From Piscinibacter sp047600445 (GTDB lineage: Bacteria; Pseudomonadota; Gammaproteobacteria; Burkholderiales; Burkholderiaceae_C), in NCBI RefSeq assembly GCF_047600445.1, contig NZ_JASGKT010000001.1, positions 434,001-498,000 of the forward strand: a DNA stretch of 64,000 bases, given 5' to 3'. Position 1 is the stretch's first letter. Every line of letters begins with the position of its first letter. This document shows, piece by piece, positions 26,896-36,000 of this stretch. Made by a program: the position numbers and the translations under genes. The notes beneath the pieces are model-generated. The model made no database searches, was not told where the DNA came from, and saw only the letters and a list, made by a program, of their open reading frames with translations.

Positions 26896-27315
26896 TCACC
26901 AGCTCCCGCTGTTGGCCATAGACACCCAGGGCTCGGCCGGCGGCAGCGGCGCGCCGGCCTGCAGCAGTTCGATCGAGATCGCGTCGGGCGAGCGCACGAA
27001 GGCCATGCGGCCGTCACGCGGCGGGCGGTTGATGGTCACGCCGTGGCGTTGCAGGCGCTCGCAGGCGGCGTAGATGTCGTCGACTTCGTAAGCGAGGTGG
27101 CCGAAGTTGCGCCCGCCGCCGTAGGCCTCGGGATCCCAGTTGTGCGTCAGCTCGACCTGCGCCTCGTGCTGCCCCGGCGCGGCAAGGAAGTAGAGCGTGA
27201 AGCGGCCGGCCGGCACCTCGTGCCGGCGCACCAGTTCCAGGCCGAGGGCATCGCAGTAGAAACGCAGCGAGGCTTGCGGGTCGCTCACGCGGACCATGGT
27301 GTGCAGGTACTTCAT
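26896..27315 (-). CDS. gloA: Lactoylglutathione lyase (glyoxalase I)
   Basis: 139 residues from ATG 27315. The core is MKYLHTMVRVSDPQASLRFY, then GLELVRRHEVPAGRFTLYFL, ELTHNWDPEAYGGGRNFGHLAYEVDDIY (abridged) and the metal ligand Glu in SIELLQ. This is the Ni2+-type bacterial enzyme, which isomerises the methylglyoxal-glutathione hemithioacetal. It continues downstream of a small hypothetical gene on the minus strand and precedes nadC. Confidence 0.94.
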   Translation of the reverse strand: MKYLHTMVRVSDPQASLRFYCDALGLELVRRHEVPAGRFTLYFLAAPGQHEAQVELTHNWDPEAYGGGRNFGHLAYEVDDIYAACERLQRHGVTINRPPRDGRMAFVRSPDAISIELLQAGAPLPPAEPWVSMANSGSW

Positions 27316-27350
27316 GGCGCGATTGTCGGCCGGGCGCGGCCCGCACGGGC

Positions 27351-27689
27351 TCAGCGGGGCCGGGCGGCGTCGTCGCCGGGCGGGTGATCCAGTTCGACGA
27401 CGTGCATGCCGTCGCGCAGGTCCATCGACGAGGTGGCCCAACTGTCCATCGGCAGGGTCGGGCGGTCGTCGAAGTCGGCCGGCGTGGTGCTGCGCGGCGG
27501 GCCGCTGTCGTCGATCTCGACCCACTCGCCCTCGGGCTTGCTGTCGGTGATGCGCCAGACGCGCCGCCGCGCCGACGGCGCGCGCGAGGGCGACGCGGGC
27601 CAGCGGCCCAGCGTCAGCAGTCTGACGACGGCGAACGTGACGCGGTTCACTCCGGGATTCCGTGCGGGGGTGTTGAACGAGAGCCGCAA
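27351..27689 (-). CDS. Small hypothetical protein upstream of gloA
   Basis: Open frame of 112 residues beginning at a TTG; a GTG at 27650 (VNRVTFAVVRLLTLGRW, 99 residues) preceded by CCCGGA is a better start. The sequence is basic at the N-terminus, then hydrophilic with DDRPTLPMDSWATSSMDLRDGM (abridged) and HHVVELDHPPG-like end. I do not recognise a family. It is 35 bp before gloA in the same direction and may be co-transcribed with it. The 206 bp upstream of it (27690-27895) hold no gene I can see. Confidence 0.5.
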   Translation of the reverse strand: MRLSFNTPARNPGVNRVTFAVVRLLTLGRWPASPSRAPSARRRVWRITDSKPEGEWVEIDDSGPPRSTTPADFDDRPTLPMDSWATSSMDLRDGMHVVELDHPPGDDAARPR

Positions 27690-27895
27690 AGATAGGCAGC
27701 CGCTCGCCGCGCGTCATCCGCCGCGAAGGGCTTTGTCCGTCAGCGTGCACGCACCCGGCGCCAGGGGTCGCCGCCGGGCGACGGGCATGCGACGGAAATC
27801 ACGGGCATGGTGCGGGTTGCGGGCGAGCGCGTCGTGCGCCCGGGGGCGCGCCGGACAATGATGGCGCTCCGTCCCGCAGGCCCACCCGACCGCCG

Positions 27896-28606
27896 ATGTC
27901 CGCCCCGGTTATCCCCACCAAGACCGCGCTCGGCCAGTTGGCGCTGCGGCGGCGCACCGGCGACATCGGCCCGCGCCACCGCACCATCCTGTTCCTGGTC
28001 GACGGGCGGCGCGCGCTGGCGCAGGTGCTGAGCCTGGCGCACCAGGCCGGGTCGGCCACCAGCCATTTCGAGGACCTGGTGCGCATGGGCTACGTCGAGC
28101 TGCCGCCCGAGCCGCCGAGCGCGGCGCCGCCGCCGGACGAAGCGCCGCTGGAGTCGCCGCGGCCGGCCGAGATCACCGAGCTGGCCGTGGAGGTCGGCGG
28201 CGAGGTGGACGAGGCACCGGAGCGGGAGCAGGAGCAGGAGCAAGAACAAGAACAGATGACTCCGGAACCGGCGCCCTTCCTGCCGCCCGAGCCGCCACCG
28301 CCGCCGCCACCGCCACCGCCCGCCGAGGAGCCGCCGGTGCTGCAGCGGGCGCGCGCGCAGTTGCTCGACTGCCTGCGGCTCGACCCGCAGCCCAACGGCG
28401 CGCGGCTGGCCGAGAAGGTGCGCACGGCGCCGGCCAGCGCGACGCTGATCGACGTGGTGTGGACCATGGAGCGCGGCCTGCGCCACCATCAGCGCACGCA
28501 CGACGGGCTGATCGCGCTGCAACGCGCGCGCGAACTGCTCGGCCTGGGCAATACGCTGGTCGAGGAAGACAGCACGCCGGGCCGCCTGGACGAAGGCGAC
28601 TGGTGA
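27896..28606 (+). CDS. Hypothetical Pro/Gln-rich protein with conserved ends
   Basis: 236 residues. The N-terminal 65 residues look structured: TKTALGQLALRRRTGDIGPRHRTILFLVDGRRALAQVLSLAH (abridged) and SHFEDLVRMGYVEL. The middle is low-complexity: a Glu/Gln run (EREQEQEQEQEQEQ) and a run of about 10 prolines. The C-terminal 80 residues are helical, LLDCLRLDPQPNGARLAEKV with TLIDVVWTMERGLRHHQ. The N-terminal part resembles a small helical domain I have seen in proteobacterial hypothetical proteins; the function is not known. Confidence 0.72.
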   Translation: MSAPVIPTKTALGQLALRRRTGDIGPRHRTILFLVDGRRALAQVLSLAHQAGSATSHFEDLVRMGYVELPPEPPSAAPPPDEAPLESPRPAEITELAVEVGGEVDEAPEREQEQEQEQEQMTPEPAPFLPPEPPPPPPPPPPAEEPPVLQRARAQLLDCLRLDPQPNGARLAEKVRTAPASATLIDVVWTMERGLRHHQRTHDGLIALQRARELLGLGNTLVEEDSTPGRLDEGDW

Positions 28607-28619
28607 GCCGGCGCCGCGC

Positions 28620-29096
28620 TCAGGAGTCCGTCGCGGGCCGGCGCCGCAGCATGCCCCAGCCTTCCATCGTCATCACCACCTCGCGCTGCTGATTCAGAAC
28701 CTGCCAGCGCTGGCGCACCAGGCCGACGTCGGGGCGGCTGCCCATGGGGCGCGCCTCCAGCACTTCCATGCGCACCGACAGCGTGTCGCCCGGGTACACC
28801 GGGCGGGTCCAGCGCAGGCTGTCGATGCCCGGCGAGCCGAGGCTGGCGGCGTCGAGCAGGTGGTCGTCGCAGATCATGCGCATGGTCATCGCGCAGGTGT
28901 GCCAGCCGCTGGCCGACAGGCGCCCGAACAGCGAGGCTTGGGCGGCCGCGTCGTCGAGGTGGAAGGGCTGCGGGTCGAACTCGGCGGCGAAGGCGAGCAC
29001 GGCCTCGCGCGTCACCGGCTTGGCGCCGAACTCGCGCACGCTGCCGGCGGGGAAGTCTTCGAACCAGAAACGGATGGGGCGTGCGGTGCTGCTCAT
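28620..29096 (-). CDS. MaoC-family (hot-dog) dehydratase
   Basis: 158 residues, with the MaoC hot-dog signature: FEDFPAGSVREFGAKPVTREAVLAFAAEFDPQPFHLDDAAA (abridged) with the catalytic Asp/His pair DPQPFH, then SGWHTCAMTMRM and the strand RWTRPVYPGDTLSVRMEVLE (abridged). The family hydrates enoyl-CoA thioesters. It overlaps the preceding ornithine cyclodeaminase-like gene by 4 nt, so they are translated as a pair. Confidence 0.92.
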   Translation of the reverse strand: MSSTARPIRFWFEDFPAGSVREFGAKPVTREAVLAFAAEFDPQPFHLDDAAAQASLFGRLSASGWHTCAMTMRMICDDHLLDAASLGSPGIDSLRWTRPVYPGDTLSVRMEVLEARPMGSRPDVGLVRQRWQVLNQQREVVMTMEGWGMLRRRPATDS

Positions 29097-30043
29097 CGCC
29101 CGAGCATAGCGGCGGCGGCGAGTTCGGCCGCGGCCAGGTCTTCGAGCGCGTTGCCGACAGCCTTGAAGAGCGTGATCTCGCCGGCGTCGCGGCGGCCGGC
29201 GCGCTCGCCGCGCACCAGTTGCGCCAGCGTGCCTTGCAGCCGCTCGGCGCGGAAGCCGCCTTCGGCGACGGCGGCCAGCACGTCGCCCGACTTGGCCAGC
29301 GCCTCCTCGGTGTCGACGAAGACGCGGGCGCGTGCGAAGCACTCGGCGTCGCACTCGCGCATGCGCGGCGTGAAACTGCCGATCAGGTCGAGGTGCGCGC
29401 CCGCGCGCAGCCAGCGCCCTTGCACCAGCGGCGCGGTGGCCAGCGTGGCGCAACTGACGATGTCGGCCTCGGCCACCGCGGCGGCGAGCTCGTCCACGGG
29501 CTGCGCGTCCAGGCCTTGTTCGCGCCAGTCGCGTGCCAGCGCCGCGGCGCCTTCGGGGCGGTGGTTCCACACCCGCACCCGCGCGATGGGCCGCACGCAG
29601 CGCATCGCCTCGGGCAGCAGCCGCGCGACGCGGCCGGTGCCCAGCACCAGCAGCCGCGCGGCGCCTTCGCGCGCCAGAAAGGAGGCCGCCAGCGCCGCCG
29701 CCGCGGCGGTGCGGCGCGAGGTGATCTCGTTGCCGTCGAGCTGCGCCAGCGGCACGCCGGTGCGCGCGTCGAACAGCGTGTACAGCGAATGCAGCCCGGG
29801 CAGGCCGCGAGCGCTATTGGCCGGGAAGATCATCACCGTCTTCAGCCCGAACAGGCCGCCCGGCCGCCACGCCGGCATCAGCAGCACCGTGCCGCCGGGG
29901 CCCTGCGGGTCGGCCGGATCGGTGATGGTGTGGGTGTGGCGCAGCGGCACCTCGGCGCCATGCGCGAAGGCCTCGCGCAGCGCCGGCACCAGCGCCTCGA
30001 AGGCGAGCTGCGCGGCGGTGGCGGCGGCGTCGAGCTGGAGCAT
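29093..30043 (-). CDS. Ornithine cyclodeaminase / mu-crystallin family protein
   Basis: 316 residues from ATG 30043; a longer reading from 30430 is rejected because it overlaps the SET gene on the other strand. The Rossmann signature is LLVLGTGRVARLLPEAMR (about 130), with a conserved N-terminal lysine (GLKTVMIFPAN) and VSCATLATAPLVQGRWL plus DLIGSFTPRMREC for the substrate pocket. Members include ornithine cyclodeaminases, alanine dehydrogenases and delta1-pyrroline-2-carboxylate reductases, so the substrate is open. The MaoC gene follows with an ATGA overlap. Confidence 0.88.
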   Translation of the reverse strand: MLQLDAAATAAQLAFEALVPALREAFAHGAEVPLRHTHTITDPADPQGPGGTVLLMPAWRPGGLFGLKTVMIFPANSARGLPGLHSLYTLFDARTGVPLAQLDGNEITSRRTAAAAALAASFLAREGAARLLVLGTGRVARLLPEAMRCVRPIARVRVWNHRPEGAAALARDWREQGLDAQPVDELAAAVAEADIVSCATLATAPLVQGRWLRAGAHLDLIGSFTPRMRECDAECFARARVFVDTEEALAKSGDVLAAVAEGGFRAERLQGTLAQLVRGERAGRRDAGEITLFKAVGNALEDLAAAELAAAAMLGR

Positions 30044-30089
30044 GGCCGGCAGTATCGCCGCCCGGCCGCGCGGCGCGACAATCGTGACC

Positions 30090-30569
30090 ATGCCCCGCGT
30101 CCAGCCCTTGCCCGCCGCCCCTGCGCCCGCCCCCGCCGCGCCGCGCCGGCGCGGCGTGCCCGCCGACCCGCAGAAGTACGCGGTGGACGTGAAGCCCAGC
30201 CGCATCGACGGCCGCGGCGCCTTCGCCGCCGAGGCGGTGCCGGCGCGGCGCAAGATCGGCGAGATCCGCGGCGAGGCGATCAGCGTGCGCGAGGCGCGGC
30301 GCCGCGCCAAGGGCCAGCGGCGCATCATGATCGTCGAGCTGAGCGAAACGCGCGCGATCGACGCTTCGCATTCGGCCGACCCGCTGCGCTTCACCAACCA
30401 CTCGTGCCGGCCCAACGCGGTGCTGCGCATCCGCCAGGGCCGCGTCGAGTTCTACGCGATGCGCGACATCGCGCCGGGCGAGGAGATCACCGCCAACTAC
30501 GGCGAGACGCACCACGAGGGCAGGCTCGCCTGCCGCTGCGGCGCGCCGGGCTGCGTGGGGGCGATCTGA
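30090..30569 (+). CDS. SET domain protein-lysine methyltransferase-like protein
   Basis: 159 residues from ATG 30090. After a Pro/Ala-rich N-terminus (1-28) a compact SET domain follows: GRGAFAAEAV (41-50), NHSCRPNA (103-110), GEEITANYG (130-138) and a post-SET-like cysteine cluster C148-x-C150-x4-C155 that closes the active site in eukaryotic enzymes by binding zinc with the NHSC cysteine. This predicts a functional SAM-dependent lysine methyltransferase; the substrate is unknown. It faces away from the ornithine cyclodeaminase-like gene. Confidence 0.9.
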   Translation: MPRVQPLPAAPAPAPAAPRRRGVPADPQKYAVDVKPSRIDGRGAFAAEAVPARRKIGEIRGEAISVREARRRAKGQRRIMIVELSETRAIDASHSADPLRFTNHSCRPNAVLRIRQGRVEFYAMRDIAPGEEITANYGETHHEGRLACRCGAPGCVGAI

Positions 30570-30575
30570 AGACGC

Positions 30576-31061
30576 TCAGCGCGCCGCGCGCGGCAGCAGC
30601 GTTCCGACCGCGAGCGAGCCTTCCTGGCTGAAGCGCACCGCGCCGAAGGCGCCGCCGGCGAGCTTGCCGCGCAGCACGAAGGGCACCGAGTCGCGCGTCG
30701 TCATGCTGCCGTCGGCCAGCGCCAGCGCCTGGCGCACCGCGCCGAGCGCCGAGATGCTCATCGGCACCACCAGCACGCGCTCGCCGTAGCGCGGCACGCT
30801 GCCGCGCTGGTCGCTCACGCCGCTGGCCAGCGTCTTGCCGTTGACCTCCAGTTCGAGCGCGCTGCCGTCGAACTCCACCGGCGCGTCGTTCGGGTTCTGC
30901 ACGCGCAGCTTGACGGCCAGGCGCAGCTCCAGGCCCTGGCCTTCGATCGGTTCGATGCCCACCAGTTCGACGCGCAGCGGGTCGCTGCCCGGCAGCAGGG
31001 CGCAGGCGGCGAGCAGCAGCGAGGCGAGGACGGCGGTCAGGCGTGAGGTGAGGGTTCGCAT
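30576..31061 (-). CDS. LEA14-type lipoprotein
   Basis: 161 residues from ATG 31061. The signal peptide ends with the lipobox LLLAACALL; the mature part has the LEA type 2 / Water-Stress-Hypersensitive fold: VELVGIEPIEGQGLELRLAVKLRVQNPNDAPVEF (abridged), where the NPN motif is typical, and ALELEVNGKTLASG. It is probably an inner- or outer-membrane-anchored periplasmic lipoprotein. It ends 6 bp from the stop of the convergent SET gene. Confidence 0.85.
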   Translation of the reverse strand: MRTLTSRLTAVLASLLLAACALLPGSDPLRVELVGIEPIEGQGLELRLAVKLRVQNPNDAPVEFDGSALELEVNGKTLASGVSDQRGSVPRYGERVLVVPMSISALGAVRQALALADGSMTTRDSVPFVLRGKLAGGAFGAVRFSQEGSLAVGTLLPRAAR

Positions 31062-31169
31062 GGGGCGCAGTATGCCGGCCTTCGATCGGGCCTGGGCGGG
31101 CGATTGATTCAGTTCAACACGGCCGCGCCGCTGCGGCATACGATGCGGCCGTCGACCGGAGAAGCCGCC

Positions 31170-31496
31170 ATGAAGTCGCTCAAAGCCACGCTGAACATGC
31201 CGCCCGAGCCCGGCTTCGACGAGGCCTCGCTGGCCGATGCCTCGCTGCCCGACGACGGCAGCATCGTGCGCCATCCCGACGGCTACTACTGGATCGCCAT
31301 CGACGGCCACCAGGAGTTCGGCCCCTTCGACACGGCGGCCGAGGCGCTGGCCGACATGAACGCCGGCTTCGACGACAACCCCGAGCCCGGCGAGACGCTG
31401 CAGGAAGCCGAGCAGGAGCTGGGCCTGGCCGACTGGGTCGACGCCGACACCGGCGAGCTGGCCGAGGGCACCGGCACGCGGCTCGAGGATCACTGA
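31170..31496 (+). CDS. Small acidic hypothetical protein
   Basis: 108 residues from ATG 31170 (MKSLKATLNMPPEPGFDEASL...), with GGAGAAG-like sequence ahead; an upstream ATG at 31104 is less likely. It has a compact middle (IVRHPDGYYWIAIDGHQEFGPFDTAAEALADM, abridged) and an acidic tail. I do not assign a function. It is convergent with the kinase-like fusion gene, whose stop it overlaps by 7 bp. Confidence 0.75.
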   Translation: MKSLKATLNMPPEPGFDEASLADASLPDDGSIVRHPDGYYWIAIDGHQEFGPFDTAAEALADMNAGFDDNPEPGETLQEAEQELGLADWVDADTGELAEGTGTRLEDH

Positions 31497-33004
31497 GCCG
31501 CCAGCCGCGCCGCCAGCGCGGCGCAGCGGCGCGCCACGGTGGCCGGGTCGGCGTCGGTGTCCAGGCGCAGCGCGCCTTCGTCGGCGGCCGGGATCTCGAC
31601 GATGCGCAACTGCAAACCCAGCACCTCCTGGTCGGCGTCCGAGGCGTCGCGGCCCTCGGCCGCGCGGCGCGCGATGCGCTCGCGCAGCACCGCCTCGGGC
31701 GCCACGCATTCGACGAGGCGGAACTCGGCGCCGTGCGCCTCGGCGAGCGCGCGCAGCGCGTCGCGTTCGTGGCGGCGCAGCGCGGCGGCGTCGACGACCA
31801 CGTTCAGGCCCGCCTCCAGCAGCGTGCCCGCCAGGCGGCCCAGGCACGCGTAGGTGCGCCGCGTCATCGCGGCGGCGTAGAGCGCGCCGGCCTGCGCCGG
31901 CGTCGGCCGCGCCTCGGCGGCCAGCCCGGCCAGGCGTTTGCGTTCGACGTCGGAGCGCAGCCGCAGCGCGCCCAGCGCCTGCAGCAGTTCGAGCGCGACC
32001 GTGCTCTTGCCCGAGCCCGACAGCCCGACGGTCAGCAGCAGCAGCGGCCGCGCGCGGCGCGCCGCGGCGATCTCGCGCGCCACGCCGATGTCGCGCGCGC
32101 AGGCGGCTTCGTCGTTGCGCAGCGCCGCCACCTGGGCGCGCACCAGCGCGCGGTAGACGGCGAAGAAGGGCAACAGCGCCAGGCCCTCGTGGTCGCCGCC
32201 GCGCTCGGCGTAGGCGCTGGCGAAGCGCCAGGCGAGCGATGGCAGGCCGTGGCGCCACAGGTCCATGAAGACGAAGGCGGCGTCGGCCATCGTGTCGGCG
32301 TGGCGCAGCGCCGGGTTGAATTCGATCGCGTCGAAGGGCACCGGCCGACCATCCAGCATCACGATGTTGGCCAGGTGCAGGTCGCCGTGGCCCTCGCGCA
32401 CGCGGCCCTGGGCGCGGCGCAGCGCGAGCCGCGGCGCGATGCGCTCGAACTCGCGTTCGCTCCAGCCGTGCAGCTCGCGCAGGCCGCGTGTGTCGCCGAG
32501 CGCAGCGAAGTTAGCGCGCGCCCAGCGCAGCACGTCCTCGGGCTCGCCCCAGGCGGCCGGCGAGGCGGGCAGCGCCGCGTGGAAATCGGCCACCTCGCGC
32601 GCCAGCGCATCGACCTCGGCCGCGCCCAGCGCGCCGCGCGCGGCCAGGCGGGCCAGCAGCAGGTCGTCGTCGAAACGGCGCATGCGCAGCAGCCAGTCGA
32701 TCGCGCCGGATGCATCGCCGGGCGTGCCGACGCGCGGCGCGGCGAGGCTGCCCTGCACCGGCCGCACGTCGAGGTAGAGCTCCGGCGCGGTGCGCCGGTT
32801 CAGGCGCAGCTCTTCCTCGCAGTCGCGGCGCCGCGCCGCCGGCGTCGAGAAGTCGAGGAAGGGCAGGCGCAGCGGCTTGCGCAGCTTGTAGGCGAAGTCG
32901 CCGGCCAGCAGCAGCGTCGAGATGTGCGTCTCGATCGTGCGCGTGCCGGGGCCGAGCGCCGCGCCCAGCGCGGCGGCCAGCGTGCGGTGCTCGGCCGGCG
33001 TCAC
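31490..33004 (-). CDS. APH-like kinase fused to P-loop ATPase/kinase
   Basis: 504 residues, starting at GTG 33004, whose bases overlap the RND pump stop (GTGA). Residues about 25-260 are an aminoglycoside phosphotransferase-like kinase with HGDLHLAN (206-213) and a metal-ligand Asp in PFDAIEF (Asp225). Residues about 318-500 are a P-loop kinase with Walker A GLSGSGKST (327-335). This fusion (COG2187 plus COG0645) is widespread in proteobacteria but its substrate is not established. It is last in the tetR-OMF-adaptor-RND operon and may be only a passenger there. Confidence 0.88.
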   Translation of the reverse strand: MTPAEHRTLAAALGAALGPGTRTIETHISTLLLAGDFAYKLRKPLRLPFLDFSTPAARRRDCEEELRLNRRTAPELYLDVRPVQGSLAAPRVGTPGDASGAIDWLLRMRRFDDDLLLARLAARGALGAAEVDALAREVADFHAALPASPAAWGEPEDVLRWARANFAALGDTRGLRELHGWSEREFERIAPRLALRRAQGRVREGHGDLHLANIVMLDGRPVPFDAIEFNPALRHADTMADAAFVFMDLWRHGLPSLAWRFASAYAERGGDHEGLALLPFFAVYRALVRAQVAALRNDEAACARDIGVAREIAAARRARPLLLLTVGLSGSGKSTVALELLQALGALRLRSDVERKRLAGLAAEARPTPAQAGALYAAAMTRRTYACLGRLAGTLLEAGLNVVVDAAALRRHERDALRALAEAHGAEFRLVECVAPEAVLRERIARRAAEGRDASDADQEVLGLQLRIVEIPAADEGALRLDTDADPATVARRCAALAARLAAQ

Positions 33005-36000
33005 GTCGGCTGCGCCGGCGCCGCGCCGGCGGCGTGGCCGCGCCGGTGCGCGTGCCGGGCGAACCACTGCACGAGGTCGTCGACGAAGGTGAACACCACC
33101 GGGATCACCAGCAGGCTCAGGAAGGTGCTGGTGATCAGCCCGCCGATCACGACGATGGCCATCGGCGCGCGGAAGCTCGGGTCCACGCCCAGGCCGAGCG
33201 CGATCGGCATCATGCCGGCGCCCATCGCGATGGTGGTCATCACGATGGGCCGCGCGCGCTTGCGGCAGGCGTCGAGCAGCGCGTCCCAGCGGGCGAGGCC
33301 GTGCTCGCGGCGCGCCAGCACCACGTAGTCGATCAGCAGGATGGAGTTCTTGGTCGCGATGCCCATCAGCATGATCAGGCCGATCATCGAGGGCATGGAC
33401 AGCGAGGACTGCGTGATGAACAGCGCCAGGAACGCGCCCGGCACCGACAGCACCAGCGCGGCCAGGATGGTGGCCGGCTGCACGAAGTCCTTCAGCAGCA
33501 GCACCAGCACGACGTAGATGCACAGCACGCCGGTGATCATCGCCAGGCCGAAGCTCTCGAACAGCTCGCCCATCGCCTCGGCGTCGCCCACCGAGGTCTG
33601 GATCACGCCGGGCGGCAGGTTCTTCAGCGAGGGCAGCGCCAGCGCGGCCTTCTCGACCTCGCCGAGCGGCTGGCCGTTCAGCTCGATCTCGAAGTTGACG
33701 TTGCGCAGCCGGTCGTAGCGCGCGATCTCGGTCGGGCCGGAATCGATCGCCAGCGTCGCGACGTTGCCCAGCGGCACCGGCCCGCGCGCGCCGGGCACCG
33801 GCAGGCGCGACAGCAGCGCGAGGTCGGCGCGCGCGTCGTCGGCGAGCTTCACCACCACCGGCACCTGGCGTTCGCTGAGGTTCAGCTTCGGCAGGCCCTG
33901 GTCGTAGTCGCCGTTGGTGGCGATGCGCAGCGTGTCGGCGATGGCCTGCGAGGTGACGCCCAGGTCGGCGGCGCGCGCGAAGTCGGGCCGCACGATCAGC
34001 TCGGGCCGCACCAGGCTGGCGCTCGAGGTCACCGCGCCTATGCCGGGGATGCCGCGCAGCTCGCGCTCGACCTGCGCGGCGTGCGCGCTCAGCACGCGGC
34101 CGTCCTCGCCGGCCAGCACCAGCACGTACTTCTCGCTGGAGGCGCCCAGGCCGACCTTGACGCGCGCGCCCGGCAGCACCTCGAGCGCGTCGCGCAACTG
34201 CGCCTCGATGGCCTGCTTGGACAGGCCGCGGCGCGCGTCGCGGTGCGTCATGTTGATCGTCAGCACCGCGCGGCGCACCTCGGCGAGCGTGGGCGCGAAC
34301 GGGTCGGAGCCGGCCGCGCCGCCGCCGATCGCGGTGTAGACCAGCTTGACGTGCTCGTTCTTCTGCACCAGCGCGCGCGCCTGCTCGGCGGCGGCGGTGG
34401 TCTCGGCCAGCGTGCTGCCCGGCGGCAGCGTCAGCGTCACCTGGGTCTGCGAGAGGTCGTCGGGCGGGATGAAGCCGGTGGGCAGCAGCGGCACCAGCGC
34501 GAAGCTGCCGACGAAGAACGCCGCGGCGGCCAGCAGCGTCCAGAAGCGGTGCTTCAGGCACCAGCGCGCCCAGCCGAGGTAGACGTCCAGCCAGCGCGCC
34601 GGCTTCTCCACGTGCTTGGGCGAGCGCAGGATGTAGGCCGCCATCATCGGCGTCAGCATGCGCGCCACCACCAGCGAGAAGAACACCGCGATCGCCGCCG
34701 TCCAGCCGAACTGCACGAAGAAGCGGCCGGCGATGCCGCTCATGAAGGCGGTGGGCAGGAACACCGCGATCAGCGTGAAGGTGGTGGCGATCACCGCCAG
34801 GCCGATCTCGTCGGCGGCCTCCATCGCGGCCTGGTACGGCGTCTTGCCCATGCGCAGGTGGCGCATGATGTTCTCGATCTCGACGATCGCGTCGTCGACC
34901 AGGATGCCGACCACCAGCGACAGGCTCAGCAGCGTCACCGTGTTGACCGTGAAGCCCATCAGGTGCATCACGAAGAAGGTCGGGATCGCCGACAGCGGCA
35001 GCGCCACCGCCGAGACGAAGGTGGCGCGCCAGTCGCGCAGGAACAGCCACACCACCAGCACCGCCAGCGCCGCGCCCTCGTAGAGCAGCTTCATCGAGCC
35101 GTCGTAGTTCTCCTGCACCGGATCGACGAAGTTGAAGGCCTCGGTGATGGCGATGTCGGGGTGCTCGGCCTTGAGCTTGGCCAGCGCGGCGCGCACGCCG
35201 TCGGTGACCTCGATCTCGCCGGCGCCGCGCGAGCGCACGATCTCGAAGCCGACCACCGGCTTGCCGTCCAGCAGCGCCGCCGAGCGCGGCTCGGCCACGG
35301 TGTCGTGCACGCGCGCCACCTGGTCGAGGCGGATGCGGCGCCCGTCGGCCAGCGCCACCTCCATGCGCGCCAGCTCCTCGGCCGACTGCACGGTGGCGAT
35401 GGTGCGCACCGACTGCTCTGCGCCGCCCAGGTCGGCGCGGCCGCCCGAGGCCTCCTGCTGCACCTGGCGGAGCTGGCGCGAGATGTCGGCGGCGGTGGCG
35501 TTGAGCGCCAGCAGCCGCGCCGGGTCCAGCTCGACGCGCACCTCGCGCGCGACGCCGCCGACGCGCGACACCGCGCCGACGCCGGGCACCGCCAGCATCG
35601 CCTTGGCGACCTGGTTGTCGACGAACCACGACAGCGCCTCGTCGTCCATCTTCTGCGAGGCCACCGTGTAGGTGAGGATGGGCGTGCCGGCGAGGTCGAC
35701 CTTCTTGATCACCGGGTCGCGCAGGTCGGACGGCAGGTCGGAGCGCACGCGCGAGACGGCGTCGCGCACGTCGTCCACCGCTTCCTGCGTGGGCTTCTCG
35801 AGGCGGAACTCGGCGGTGATCGTGACGGTGCCGTCGGTCAGGCTGGTGTACAGGTGCTTGAGGCCCTGCACCGTGGCCAGCGAGTTCTCGATCTTGCGCG
35901 CCACCTCGGTTTCGAGCTGCCCCGGCGAGGCGCCGGGCAGCGCGGCGACGATGTTGACCATCGGCAGGTCGATGTCGGGGAAGTTCTGCACCTTCATCGC

